DNA of 19,236 nucleotides from an uncultured Clostridia bacterium (GTDB lineage: Bacteria; Bacillota; Clostridia; Oscillospirales; Oscillospiraceae), in NCBI GenBank assembly GCA_938023775.1, contig CALJDB010000020.1, positions 1 through 19,236 of the forward strand. The letters run 5' to 3'. Made by a program: the position numbers and the translations under genes. Positions 6,082 to 14,717 of this stretch are shown here, one piece after another (position 1 is the first letter of the stretch; each line of letters begins with the position of its first letter). The notes below the pieces were generated by a model. It was not told the origin of the DNA. It saw only the letters and a program-made list of their open reading frames with translations, and made no database searches.

Positions 6082-6699
6082 TTAACCGAAGAGCTTGTCG
6101 GCGATGCCGGTGAAGCCCATAAAGGTCATGCTCGTCAGCGCGGCGGCGACGAGGGTGATCGGCAGCCCGCGCCAGCTCCGGGGCGGCTCGGCGCGCTCGA
6201 TCGCGCGGCGCACGCCGCAGAACAGCACGAGCGCGAGTCCGAAGCCGACGCCCGCAGTGCAGCCGTTGACGCAGGACTCCAGCAGACCCCAGCCGTAGCT
6301 TACGGAGGCGTCCGCGTAGCCGTTCGTGACGTTCAGCAGCGTCACGGCAAGCACGGCGCAGTTCGTCGTGATGAGCGGCAGGTAAATGCCGAGCGCGCTG
6401 TAAAGCGGTCTGACGAATTTTTTCAGGAAGATCTCGACAAACTGGACGAGCGCCGCGATGACGAGGATGAAGATGATCGTGGAGAGATATTCCAGTCCGA
6501 GCGGGACCATCAGCGAGCGGTAAATGCAGTAAGTCGCGGCGGAGGCGAGCGTCATGACGAAGATGACCGCGCCGGACATGCCGAGGCTGGAATCGAGCTT
6601 CTGTGAAACGCCGAGGAAGGGGCAGATGGCGATGAACTGGACGAGGACATAGTTCTCCGTGAAGATCATCGTGAAGGCGATCATAAGCAGCGCTTTCAT
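6082..6699 (-). CDS. rnfA: Rnf complex membrane subunit A
   Basis: RnfA is one of the two related membrane-embedded subunits that form the ion-translocating core. The 205 residues, the usual family length, form about six membrane segments. The paired cysteines Cys26 (in AICPFLG) and Cys114 (in TTNCAVL) match those that, with the RnfE pair, hold the intramembrane [2Fe-2S] cluster in Rnf/NQR structures. The start overlaps the rnfE stop by 4 nt, with GGAGG about 8 nt upstream. Nothing is missing relative to the family. Confidence 0.97.
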   Translation of the reverse strand: MKALLMIAFTMIFTENYVLVQFIAICPFLGVSQKLDSSLGMSGAVIFVMTLASAATYCIYRSLMVPLGLEYLSTIIFILVIAALVQFVEIFLKKFVRPLYSALGIYLPLITTNCAVLAVTLLNVTNGYADASVSYGWGLLESCVNGCTAGVGFGLALVLFCGVRRAIERAEPPRSWRGLPITLVAAALTSMTFMGFTGIADKLFG

Positions 6700-7397
6700 T
6701 CCGCGTCCTCCTTTCCGGCGTCGGCGGGCTTTTCGCCCTCGGCGCAGTGCATCGCGCAGTTGCCGCAGCTGCCGTCGCAGCCGATGCGCGGGTCAAACTT
6801 TTTGCCTTTTTTATTCATGCAGCGGACGAGCAGCGCCATCGCCGCGGCGAAACAGAAAAATCCGCCGGGCGTCTGGGCGACGATGCCGATCTGATAGCCC
6901 TCCGGGATGATGCGCAGACCGTAGATCGTGCCGCTGCCGACCAGTTCGCGGACGACCGCGATGCCGACGATGACGACCGTGTAGCCGACGCCCATGCCGA
7001 GCCCGTCGAGCAGGGAGTCGACCACACCGTGGCGGCTCGCGAACATCTCCGCGCGGCCGAGCACGATGCAGTTGACGACGATGAGTGCGAGGAAAATGCC
7101 GAGCGAGCGGTAAAGCCCCGGCAGGTAAGCCTCGACGATCATCTCCACGAGCGTCACGAACGTGGCGATGACGACGATGAAGCAGGGAATGCGCACCTTG
7201 TCGGGGATGATCTTCCGCAGCAGGGAGATGACGACGTTGGAGCCGACGAGCACGAAGGTCAGCGCCGCGCCCATGCCGAGCGCGCCGGACACCGTGACCG
7301 AGATGGCGAGCACGGAGCAGCAGCCGAGCAGCAGGATGAGAACGGGATTTTCCTTGAAAATGCCGTTCGTGAAAATTTTCCACTTGCTTTGTTTCAT
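6696..7397 (-). CDS. rnfE: Rnf complex membrane subunit E with cysteine-rich C-terminal tail
   Basis: RnfE is the partner of RnfA in the membrane core. The first 195 or so of 233 residues hold about six membrane segments and the conserved cysteines Cys26 and/or Cys27 (GCCSVL) and Cys110 (VVNCIVLGRAE) expected for the shared [2Fe-2S] cluster. After the last membrane segment the protein continues with a basic stretch and IGCDGSCGNCAMHC (205-218: Cys207, 211, 214, 218), then an acidic end. The spacing x3-x2-x3 could bind a metal or Fe-S cluster on the cytoplasmic face; proteobacterial RnfE lacks this tail as far as I recall. GGAGG lies about 12 nt before the ATG, and rnfG ends 19 bp upstream. 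Confidence 0.95.
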   Translation of the reverse strand: MKQSKWKIFTNGIFKENPVLILLLGCCSVLAISVTVSGALGMGAALTFVLVGSNVVISLLRKIIPDKVRIPCFIVVIATFVTLVEMIVEAYLPGLYRSLGIFLALIVVNCIVLGRAEMFASRHGVVDSLLDGLGMGVGYTVVIVGIAVVRELVGSGTIYGLRIIPEGYQIGIVAQTPGGFFCFAAAMALLVRCMNKKGKKFDPRIGCDGSCGNCAMHCAEGEKPADAGKEDAE

Positions 7398-7416
7398 AGT
7401 TTTTTCCCGCCTCCTT

Positions 7417-7944
7417 TCATCGAATGGCGTTCACGGCAGCCATCGCCGCACCGACCGCCTGACGGACGGCGGCGGAGGAATAGGTCGCGTTCGTGATGGT
7501 GTCCACCTCGCCGCAGCTGTCGGCAAGACCGAGGAAGCGGTCTAAATACGCCGCGTCGCCCGCCTTCGAGCCGATGCCGCTCGTTTCGGTGGAGACGTCT
7601 GCGCGCAGCCCGACGATTTTGCCCTCGCCGTCGAAGCCGACGGTGACGGCGACGTCGCCCTTGTAGCCGCGGGCGGAGGCGGTGACGACGTAGCCAAGTC
7701 CGCTCACCTCGCGCCATGCGCCGGTGATGCCGAGCGCGGCTTTGTCGCAGTCGATCTCCTCGAAGCCCTGCGCGCCTTCCAGAACGGCGGCGCGCGCCGC
7801 CTCCGCCTCGATGCGGGCGTTTTCGGCGATGATGGGGGCGGTCGCCTCGTGGGTCAGACCCAGCAGCGCCGCGACGACGATGCAGATCGCGGCGAGGACC
7901 GTGATGGGCTTGCCGATGGCGCTCCAAGCGCTTTCCTTTTTCAT
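7417..7944 (-). CDS. rnfG: Rnf complex subunit G, covalent FMN protein
   Basis: RnfG carries a covalently bound FMN on the outer face of the membrane. The protein is short for the family (175 residues): one N-terminal membrane segment (about 13-31), then an FMN-binding domain with TSGIGSKAG (121-129) and the attachment motif DTITNATYSS (148-157). Thr154 should receive FMN from ApbE. The usual SGAT core reads TNAT, a conservative variant that keeps the acceptor Thr and the upstream Asp. Two cysteines (66, 144) lie in the outer domain. The ATG overlaps the rnfD stop by 4 nt, with AGGTG about 8 nt upstream. Confidence 0.95.
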   Translation of the reverse strand: MKKESAWSAIGKPITVLAAICIVVAALLGLTHEATAPIIAENARIEAEAARAAVLEGAQGFEEIDCDKAALGITGAWREVSGLGYVVTASARGYKGDVAVTVGFDGEGKIVGLRADVSTETSGIGSKAGDAAYLDRFLGLADSCGEVDTITNATYSSAAVRQAVGAAMAAVNAIR

Positions 7945-8870
7945 TTCGCGGCACCTCCCAGCGGCTTGGTGCGGGTCCAGTCATTGATGTAGGGCACCAG
8001 AATGTTCATTAGCAAAATGGCGAAGGTGACGCCCTCGGCATAGTTGCCGAACACGCGGATGGCGGCGGTGATGAGTCCGCAGCCGACGCCGAAGATGACC
8101 TTGCCCCAGTTCGTGAAGGGGCTCGTAACATAGTCCGTCGCCATAAACACCGCGCCGAGCACCGCGCCGCCCATAAAGATGCTGAGCAGGGGCTGCGCGC
8201 CGCCGAAAAGCCATGTAAAGAGCGCGAGCGAGCCGAGATAGCAGAGCGGGATGATCGGCTTGATGACGCGGCGGACGAGCAGATAAACAAAGCCGAGTGC
8301 GAGCGCGATCACGCATGTCTCGCCCAGCACGCCGGGATGGTCGCCGAGGAAGAGATGGACGGAGTTCGCCCAGCTCCACGCGCCGGTCTGCGCCAGCGGC
8401 GTGGCGGAGCTCACGGCGTCCGCGCCGCGCCATGCGAAGGGCGCGGGATAGCTCGTCATGCTGCCAGTGAACGAGAACATCAGCACGATGCGGCCCACGA
8501 GCGCGGGGTTCATAAAGTTGCGGCCCAGCCCGCCGAAGAGCATCTTCACGACGATGATAGCGGCGGCATCCCCGACGATGAGCTGCCACACGGGCATCGA
8601 GGCGGGAACGTTGAACGCCAGCAGCACGCCGGTGACGGCGGCGGAGAGGTCCCCGACCGTCACGGGAAGGTGCATCAGCTTTTCCCAGACAAACTCGCAG
8701 AGCACGCAGGCGGCGGCGGAGACCGCCGTCAGCAGCAGGGCGCGGGGTCCGAAGAGCACCACGGACGCCGCGAGCGCGGGCGCGAGCGCGATGAGCACGT
8801 CGCCCATCACGGCGCGGGTGGAGCGCGGCGCGCGCAGATGGGGCGACACGCCGACATAGAGCTTGTTCAT
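7941..8870 (-). CDS. rnfD: Rnf complex membrane subunit D, covalent FMN protein
   Basis: RnfD is the large membrane subunit (309 residues, 8-10 membrane segments) that carries covalent FMN in an outer loop. The attachment motif is DAVSSATPLA (151-160), with Thr157 as acceptor. Other family blocks are SPHLRAPRSTRAVMGDVLIA (9-28), FGGLGRNFMNPALVGRI (112-128) and the C-terminal FGNYAEGVTFAILLMN. RnfD relays electrons between RnfG and the interior and takes part in ion movement. The start overlaps the rnfC stop (ATGA), with GGAGG 7 nt upstream. Confidence 0.97.
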   Translation of the reverse strand: MNKLYVGVSPHLRAPRSTRAVMGDVLIALAPALAASVVLFGPRALLLTAVSAAACVLCEFVWEKLMHLPVTVGDLSAAVTGVLLAFNVPASMPVWQLIVGDAAAIIVVKMLFGGLGRNFMNPALVGRIVLMFSFTGSMTSYPAPFAWRGADAVSSATPLAQTGAWSWANSVHLFLGDHPGVLGETCVIALALGFVYLLVRRVIKPIIPLCYLGSLALFTWLFGGAQPLLSIFMGGAVLGAVFMATDYVTSPFTNWGKVIFGVGCGLITAAIRVFGNYAEGVTFAILLMNILVPYINDWTRTKPLGGAAK

Positions 8871-10186
8871 TTCGCCGCCTCCTTTTCCTCACGCAGCTTC
8901 GCATTCAAAAATACCTTGGCGAGCTTATGCGACTCCACGAGCCGCCGCCGCGCCGGGCAGACGAAGGCGCAGCAGCCGCATTCCATGCAGAGCGTCACCT
9001 TCAGCGCCTTCAGCGCGTCCGCGTCGCGCCGCGCGTAGGCGCCCTCCAGCTCCACGGGCATCAGCTTCAGCGGGCATGCGTCGATGCAGCGCCCGCAGCG
9101 GATGCACGCCGTGGGCTCCGGGAGCGCAGCGTCGGCTTCCGCGAAGGCGAGCACAGCGCCGGTGTTCTTGACGACCGGCTGCTCAAGGTCCGGCACGGCG
9201 ACGCCCATCATAGGTCCGCCCATAATGACCTTTTTCGGCTCGCACTTCAGTCCGCCGGCGGCTTCCAGCACGTCGCGCAGGCTCGTCCCGATCGGGACGA
9301 TGATGTTTTTCGGCTCCGCAACGGCGCTGCCGTCCACCGTGACGCACTTCTCCACGAGTGGGAAGCCGGTCCGGATATAGCGCGTCAGCACGGCGAGGGT
9401 CGTCGCGTTTAAGACGATGCAGCCGACGTCCAGCGGAAGCTTGCCCTCCGGGATGACGCGGCGCGTCGTGGTGTAAACGAGGACCTTTTCGCCGCCCTGC
9501 GGGTAAAGGCTCGGCAGGGGGCGGACCTCGGCATAGTCGAGCGCCGCCGTTTCGCGGCGGAGCGCGTCGATGCACGCGGGCTTGTTCTTCTCGATCCCGA
9601 TGAGGATCCTCGCCGCCGGGTAAAAGCGGTGGAGCAGGCGGAAGCCCTCGCCGAGCAGCGGCGCGTCGTCGAGCATCGTGCGGGTGTCCGCCGTGATATA
9701 CGGCTCGCACTCCGCGCCGTTGATGCAGAGAAACTCCACGCGCGCGGGGTCGGCGTTCAGCTTCACGGCAGTCGGGAAGCCCGCGCCGCCGAGCCCGACG
9801 ACGCCGCTCGCGCGCACCGCGGCGATGAAGCTGTCGAAATCCGTGACCTCCGGGGGCGCGAGGTCCGGGCAGACGGTCTGCTCCCCGTCGCTCTCGATCG
9901 TGATGGTCTGGCAGAGCGCGCCGTGGAACAGCAGCTGCTCGCCGAGCTTTTTCACCGTGCCGGACACGCCGGAATAGATCGGCGACGCCATCGGGCTCTC
10001 CGCCGCGGCGATGAGCTGCCCCACGGTCACATGGTCGCCGGGCTTCACGACGGGAGTCGCCGCGCGCCCGATGTTCATCGAGGTCGGCACCGTGATCGAA
10101 GCCGGGACCGGCACGCGGACGGGTGCGAGCTCCGCCGTATGCTTCCGGTGGGGAACATGCACGCCGTGCAGTCGTTTGAATGACAC
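8867..10186 (-). CDS. rnfC: Rnf complex subunit C, NADH-binding peripheral subunit
   Basis: RnfC is the cytoplasmic subunit that exchanges electrons with NAD(H) through FMN and two [4Fe-4S] clusters. The N-terminal HGVHVPHRKH (7-16) and the barrel-sandwich region are typical of the family. GVVGLGGAGFPTAVKL (128-143) and CINGAECEPYITAD (154-167) form the complex I 51-kDa-like nucleotide and flavin site. The clusters use Cys361/364/367/371 and Cys400/403/406/410. I choose GTG 10186 (439 residues) because GGAAGGAG lies 11 nt upstream and the family N-terminus begins right there; an in-frame GTG at 10237 would add 17 atypical residues. It is the first gene of the operon, as usual in Clostridia. 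Confidence 0.96.
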   Translation of the reverse strand: MSFKRLHGVHVPHRKHTAELAPVRVPVPASITVPTSMNIGRAATPVVKPGDHVTVGQLIAAAESPMASPIYSGVSGTVKKLGEQLLFHGALCQTITIESDGEQTVCPDLAPPEVTDFDSFIAAVRASGVVGLGGAGFPTAVKLNADPARVEFLCINGAECEPYITADTRTMLDDAPLLGEGFRLLHRFYPAARILIGIEKNKPACIDALRRETAALDYAEVRPLPSLYPQGGEKVLVYTTTRRVIPEGKLPLDVGCIVLNATTLAVLTRYIRTGFPLVEKCVTVDGSAVAEPKNIIVPIGTSLRDVLEAAGGLKCEPKKVIMGGPMMGVAVPDLEQPVVKNTGAVLAFAEADAALPEPTACIRCGRCIDACPLKLMPVELEGAYARRDADALKALKVTLCMECGCCAFVCPARRRLVESHKLAKVFLNAKLREEKEAAK

Positions 10187-10245
10187 GATATTCAAGTCTC
10201 CTTCCCTGATTCTCTCTTTTCCTTTTAAAAAATGCACTTGATATG

Positions 10246-10276
10246 CAGTGAATTTCGTCGGATAATGGATTCAGTG
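10246..10276. promoter_or_regulatory. Imperfect inverted repeat in the rnfC/apbE divergent region, possible operator
   Basis: Arms CAGTGAAT (10246-10253) and ATTCAGTG (10269-10276) match as an inverted repeat at 7 of 8 positions, with a 15-bp spacer. The dyad lies inside the early leader region of rnfC and upstream of the apbE promoter region, so a dimeric regulator bound there could affect both. Short repeats of this size also arise by chance, and no regulator gene is adjacent. Confidence 0.3.
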
Positions 10277-10296
10277 TAATAAAGCGCATTGCGTAC

Positions 10297-10326
10297 ATTA
10301 TAAACCATGCCCCGCGGCAAAAGCAA
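10297..10326 (-). promoter_or_regulatory. Promoter of the rnf operon, -10 overlapping a divergent -10
   Basis: On the minus strand a consensus TATAAT (complement of 10297-10302) has TTGCTT (complement of 10321-10326) 18 bp upstream. The same bases read on the plus strand give TATAAA (10299-10304), correctly placed to serve apbE, whose ATG is at 10337, although I find no good plus-strand -35. One AT-rich core may thus open for transcription in both directions. Confidence 0.55.
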
Positions 10327-10336
10327 GGAGGAACCC

Positions 10337-11284
10337 ATGCGCCGGAGCCAAAAACTTCTTTATCATATCATAGCTTTTTGTTTTCTTTGCCCGTTTTTCC
10401 TTGCCGGCTGCGGAAAAAACGCCGCGGCGCGGACGGAAACGGCGTTTGCGCTGGACACCGTTGTGCGCGTGACGGTTTATGCGGAGGCGGACGTTCCGGC
10501 GGCGCGCGCCGCGCTCGCGCGCTGCGCCGATTATGAGGCGGTTTTTTCCCGCACGCGCGATACCAGCGAGCTCGCGCGGATAAACGCCGCCGGGGGCGGT
10601 ACGGTCAGCGAGGACCTCCGCGCCGTTTTGGGGTGCGCGATCGAAGTCTCCGCCCGCAGCGGCGGTGCGCTGGACGTGACGCTCGGCGCGGTCAGCGCGC
10701 TCTATGACTTTGCGGCGGAAAACCCCGCCCCGCCGGACGCCGCCGCGGTTGCCGCCGCGCTCGCGGGCAGCGGGATGGACGGCGTTTCGCTCCGCGGCAG
10801 CGAGCTCACGCTCGCGCCCGGCGCGGTGCTGGACCTCGGTGCGGTCGCGAAGGGCTATATCGCGGACCGGCTGGCGGAGGATCTGCGCGCTGCGGGCGTG
10901 GAGCACGCGATCGTGAATCTCGGCGGCAACGTCGTCTGCATCGGCGCCCGCCCGGACGGGAAGCCCTTTCAGGTCGGCGTGCAGGAGCCCGTCCCCGGCA
11001 GCGAAAAAAATGCCGCCGTGCTCTCTGTGACCGACGGCAGCGTCGTCACGAGCGGAAATTATCAGCGGTATTTCGATTATAACGGCGTCCGCTGGCACCA
11101 TATTCTGGATCCTGAGACCGGCTATCCCGTCCAGAACGGGCTCGCCTCCGTTACGGTCACGGGTCCGGAGTCCATGCTGTGCGACGCCCTCAGCACCGCC
11201 TGCTTCGTTCTCGGCGAGGAGGCGGGCTATGCCCTGCTTGCGGAATATCCGGAGTATGAGGCGATCTTCCTGCCCGGGAGGTGA
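10337..11284 (+). CDS. apbE: FAD:protein FMN transferase, lipoprotein
   Basis: ApbE cleaves FAD and attaches FMN through a phosphoester bond to Thr in target motifs, here most plausibly RnfG Thr154 and RnfD Thr157. The 315 residues begin with a lipoprotein signal peptide and lipobox LAGC (Cys25), placing the enzyme on the outer face of the membrane where those motifs lie. Core motifs are DLGAVAKGYIAD (166-177), VNLGGNV (193-199), TSGNYQRYF (238-246), HHILDPETGYPV (254-265) and CDALSTACFVLG (282-293), with Asp283 and Thr287 as expected Mg-site residues. AAGGAGG (10325-10331) lies 5 nt before the ATG. The gene is divergent from rnfC, an arrangement that fits co-regulation with its substrates. 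Confidence 0.95.
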   Translation: MRRSQKLLYHIIAFCFLCPFFLAGCGKNAAARTETAFALDTVVRVTVYAEADVPAARAALARCADYEAVFSRTRDTSELARINAAGGGTVSEDLRAVLGCAIEVSARSGGALDVTLGAVSALYDFAAENPAPPDAAAVAAALAGSGMDGVSLRGSELTLAPGAVLDLGAVAKGYIADRLAEDLRAAGVEHAIVNLGGNVVCIGARPDGKPFQVGVQEPVPGSEKNAAVLSVTDGSVVTSGNYQRYFDYNGVRWHHILDPETGYPVQNGLASVTVTGPESMLCDALSTACFVLGEEAGYALLAEYPEYEAIFLPGR

Positions 11285-11300
11285 GGAACAGAGCATCCTC

Positions 11301-11330
11301 TTGCGCGGTCGTGGGAGAATTTGTTATAAT
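11301..11330 (+). promoter_or_regulatory. Extended -10 promoter of addBA
   Basis: TATAAT (11325-11330) is preceded by TGT, making an extended -10. TTGCGC (11301-11306) lies 18 bp upstream as a weak -35. The element lies just after the apbE stop, and no clear terminator separates the two genes, so some read-through from apbE is possible. Confidence 0.65.
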
Positions 11331-11363
11331 GAAGCGGACGAAAAAGACGAAAGGACGAACGCG

Positions 11364-14300
11364 ATGCTGACTTTGATCCTTGGGCGGGCGAAAACGGGCA
11401 AGACCGCGGATATGATGGAGCGCATCCGGACGCGGGCGGCGCAGGGCGTCGGCGGGGCGGTGGTGCTCGTGCCGGAGCAGTACAGCCACGAGGCGGAGAC
11501 CGAGCTGCTCGCCGTCTGCGGCGACAGCGCGAGTTTGTTTGCCGAGGTCCTCTCCTTCACGCGGCTTGCCGCGCGGGTGGAGGGCGAGCTCGGCGGCGCG
11601 CGCCGCGCGGCGCTCAGCCGGGGCGGGCGGCTGCTCTGTCTCGTCCGCGCGCTGGGCGACGTGGGCTCCCGGCTCGCCGTTTACGGCGCGGCGCGGCGGC
11701 AGGCGCCGCTTCAGCAGGAGCTGCTGCGCGCCATCGACGAGTTCAAGACCTGCCGCATCAGTCCGGACGCGCTGCGCGAATACGCTGAGGGCGCGCACGG
11801 CGAGCTCGATGCGCCGGGCACGGACGCGCTGCGCCAGAAGCTCGGCGACCTTGCGCTCATCTATGACGCTTACCAGACCTATGCCGACCGCAGCGGGCTC
11901 GACCCGATGGACCGCCTGACGCACCTTGCGGAGCGCATCGGGGAGAGCGCTTACACCCGCTGTGCGTTTTTCGTGGACGGCTTCACGGACTTCACGGCGC
12001 AGGAGCTCGCCGTGCTCGGCGCGCTGCTGCGCGCGGGCGCGGAGGTGCGCGTCTGCCTGACGGCGGAGGGGCTTTCCGAGGGACACGAAATTTTTGAGCC
12101 GAGCCGCCGCGCGGCGCTGCGTCTCGCGGCGCTCGCCGCGGAATGCGGTGCGGAGTGGGGCGTCGAGCGCTTTTCCGGCGCGGCGCGCAGCGGACCGATG
12201 GCGGACGTGGAGCGCGAGGCGTTTTCCTTCGCCGAGGCGCACTGCGAGCCGGCGGGCGCGTTCGCGCTCGTCTGCGCGCCGGACGCCGTGGCGGAGTGCG
12301 AGTGGGCGGCGGCGCGCTGCCTCGAGCTCGTGCGCACCACGGGCTGCCGCTGGCGCGACATCGCGGTCACGGCGCGCTCGTTCGAGGCTTACCGCGGCGC
12401 GATGGAGAGCGTTTTTGCCCACTACGGCGTTCCGCTCTACACGGCGAAGCGCAGCGCGCTGCTGCAAAAGCCGCTGCCCGCGCTCGTCGCCGCGGCTTAC
12501 GACACCGTCACCGGCGGCTGGGACTATGAGGACGTGTTCGCGTACCTGAAGACCGGGCTCGCAGGGCTCAGCCGCGCGGAGTGCGACACGCTGGAAAACT
12601 ATGTTTTTCTCTGGAGCCTCCGCGGTGCGGACTGGACGCGGAACGAGGACTGGGTGCAGCACCCGGCGGGCTTTGGCAGGGACTATACGGACGAGGACCG
12701 GGCGCTGCTCGCGGAGATAAACGCCCTGCGCCGCCGCGCGAGCGCGCCGCTGCTGCTGCTCGCCGAGCGCGGCGGGGCGGCGAAAACGGGCGGCGCGGAG
12801 GCGCAGGCGCTCGCGGACTTTTTCGCGGCGCTGGAGCTGCCGCGGCTCCTCACGGAGCGCGCCGCGGAGCTGCGCGCGCTGGGGCAGGCGCAGGCGGCGG
12901 CGGAATACGCCCAGCTCTGGGACATCGTCTGCGACGCGCTCACGCAGTGCGGCGAGGTGCTGCGCGATACGGAGACGGATCTGGAGAGCTTCGGCAAGCT
13001 CTTTACGACCGTGCTGAGCTCTTACGACGTCGGCACGATTCCGCTCTCGCTCGACCGCGTGAGCGCGGGCGACTTCGACCGCATGCGCCGGCGGCATATC
13101 CGCCACCTCATCATGCTCGGCTGCGACAGCGCGAGCGTTCCCGCCGCCGCGCCGGGGACCGGCATTTTGTCCGACGCGGACCGCGAGGCGCTCGCCGCCG
13201 CGGGGCTGGACGTCGGTAGCGCGGCGGGGGAGCGCCTGGACCGCGAATTTGCGCTGCTCTATAACTGCCTGACCTTGCCGTCGGACACGCTGGCGATCAG
13301 CTGGTGCGCCCTCGGCGCGGAGGGCGCGAAGGCGTCGCCCGCCTTCGCCGTCGAGCGCCTGCGCAAGGTCTTCGACCTCCCTGTGGAGAACGTGGACAGC
13401 GCCCGCTGCCGCGAGAGCGCGCCGGGACCGGCGTTTGAGCTCGCCGCCGCGGCGTCGCGCCCGTTCCATCCGGAGAGCGCGGAGGCGGCGCGGCGGTGGT
13501 TTTCAGACCGCGGTGCGGGCGAGGCGCTCGCGAAGCTGGACGCCGCGGCGTCGCTCACCCGCGGGCGGCTCAGCCGCAGCGCGGTGCGCGCGCTTTACGG
13601 CGAAAAGCTGACGCTCTCGGCGTCGCGCATCGACAATTTTTCCGGCTGCCCCTTCTCTTATTTCCTGCAATACGGTCTGAAAGCGAAGCCGCGCCAGCCG
13701 GCGGAGTTCGCCCCGCCGGAGATGGGCACCTTTATGCACTTCGTGCTGGAGGGCTGCGCGCGCGCTATCGCCGCGGAGGGCGGCTTTGCCAGCGTCTCGC
13801 CGGAGCGCGTGGAGGCGCTCTGCGACGAATATGTGGCGCGCTATGTCCACGAAAAGCTGAACGATTTCCGCCAGAAGTCGCCGCGCTTTATTTACCTGTT
13901 CCGGCGGCTCACCGGCTCGGTGCGCGTCGTTGTGACGGATATGGCGGCGGAGCTCGCGAAAAGCGACTTTCAGCCGCTCGACTTTGAGCTGAACTTCGGC
14001 GACCGCGAGGCGTTCCCGCCCATCGCGCTCGGCGAGGGGGAGGACTCCCTCGTGCTGACCGGCATCGCCGACCGCGTGGACGGCTGGGTCCATGACGGCA
14101 GACTTTACCTGCGCGTCGTGGACTACAAGACCGGCAAAAAGAGCTTCTCGCTCTCGGACGTCTGGTACGGGCTGGGCTTGCAGATGCTGCTCTATCTCTT
14201 CGCACTCGAACGCTCCGGCGCATCGCGCTACGGGATGGAGATCGTGCCCGCGGGCGTGCTCTATGTCCCGGCGCGGGACGTGCTCGTCAGCGCTCCGGCG

Positions 14301-14717
14301 GAGCTCACGGCGGAGCAGATCATGGCGGAGAAGGCAAAGGCGCGCCGCCGCAGCGGACTGCTCCTCGGCGAGAGTGCGGTTTTAGACGCGATGGAGCACG
14401 GCGAGCTGCAATACCTGCCCGTCAGCTTCAAGGACGGGACCTATTCCGGCGACGCGCTGGCGTCCGCCGAGCGCCTCGGCGCGCTGGGGCGGCATATTGA
14501 CACCACGCTCCGCGCCCTCGCGCGGGAGCTGCGCGGCGGCTCCGTGGCGGCAGACCCGTGGTTCCGCAGCCAGACGGAAAACGCCTGCCGCTTCTGCGAT
14601 TACGCGGCGGCGTGCCACTTCGACGAATCGCAGGACAGCATGCGCTATATAGAAACGATGAAGCCCGGCGAGGTCTGGGACAGGATCGAAAAGGAGGCGG
14701 CGGACCATGGCGTTTGA
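11364..14717 (+). CDS. addB: ATP-dependent helicase/deoxyribonuclease subunit B
   Basis: AddB pairs with AddA to process double-strand DNA ends for recombination. The 1117 residues begin MLTLILGRAKTGKT, a Walker A motif (GRAKTGKT) at the extreme N-terminus as in the family. The C-terminal RecB-like nuclease has TGIADRVDGW followed by VVDYKTG (Asp920, Lys922). The cysteines that clamp the nuclease through a [4Fe-4S] cluster in AddB are all present: Cys762 in SGCPFSYF, and Cys1075/1078/1084 in ACRFCDYAAAC. The middle third is divergent, as usual for AddB. The ATG at 11364 has AAAGGA 8 nt upstream and starts exactly at the family N-terminus. The 3' end overlaps addA by 11 nt. Confidence 0.95.
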   Translation: MLTLILGRAKTGKTADMMERIRTRAAQGVGGAVVLVPEQYSHEAETELLAVCGDSASLFAEVLSFTRLAARVEGELGGARRAALSRGGRLLCLVRALGDVGSRLAVYGAARRQAPLQQELLRAIDEFKTCRISPDALREYAEGAHGELDAPGTDALRQKLGDLALIYDAYQTYADRSGLDPMDRLTHLAERIGESAYTRCAFFVDGFTDFTAQELAVLGALLRAGAEVRVCLTAEGLSEGHEIFEPSRRAALRLAALAAECGAEWGVERFSGAARSGPMADVEREAFSFAEAHCEPAGAFALVCAPDAVAECEWAAARCLELVRTTGCRWRDIAVTARSFEAYRGAMESVFAHYGVPLYTAKRSALLQKPLPALVAAAYDTVTGGWDYEDVFAYLKTGLAGLSRAECDTLENYVFLWSLRGADWTRNEDWVQHPAGFGRDYTDEDRALLAEINALRRRASAPLLLLAERGGAAKTGGAEAQALADFFAALELPRLLTERAAELRALGQAQAAAEYAQLWDIVCDALTQCGEVLRDTETDLESFGKLFTTVLSSYDVGTIPLSLDRVSAGDFDRMRRRHIRHLIMLGCDSASVPAAAPGTGILSDADREALAAAGLDVGSAAGERLDREFALLYNCLTLPSDTLAISWCALGAEGAKASPAFAVERLRKVFDLPVENVDSARCRESAPGPAFELAAAASRPFHPESAEAARRWFSDRGAGEALAKLDAAASLTRGRLSRSAVRALYGEKLTLSASRIDNFSGCPFSYFLQYGLKAKPRQPAEFAPPEMGTFMHFVLEGCARAIAAEGGFASVSPERVEALCDEYVARYVHEKLNDFRQKSPRFIYLFRRLTGSVRVVVTDMAAELAKSDFQPLDFELNFGDREAFPPIALGEGEDSLVLTGIADRVDGWVHDGRLYLRVVDYKTGKKSFSLSDVWYGLGLQMLLYLFALERSGASRYGMEIVPAGVLYVPARDVLVSAPAELTAEQIMAEKAKARRRSGLLLGESAVLDAMEHGELQYLPVSFKDGTYSGDALASAERLGALGRHIDTTLRALARELRGGSVAADPWFRSQTENACRFCDYAAACHFDESQDSMRYIETMKPGEVWDRIEKEAADHGV

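Noticed and set aside
11283..11302. A small GAGGA/TCCTC hairpin after apbE as a terminator
   Set aside because: The stem is only 5 bp with a long loop and no T tract; it is too weak to call.
11190..13469. A 759-codon open frame on the minus strand across the apbE end and addB
   Set aside because: The translation is dominated by Arg and Ala, has no recognisable domain, and lies antisense to addB, whose motifs are intact. High G+C at third codon positions keeps the opposite frame free of stops.
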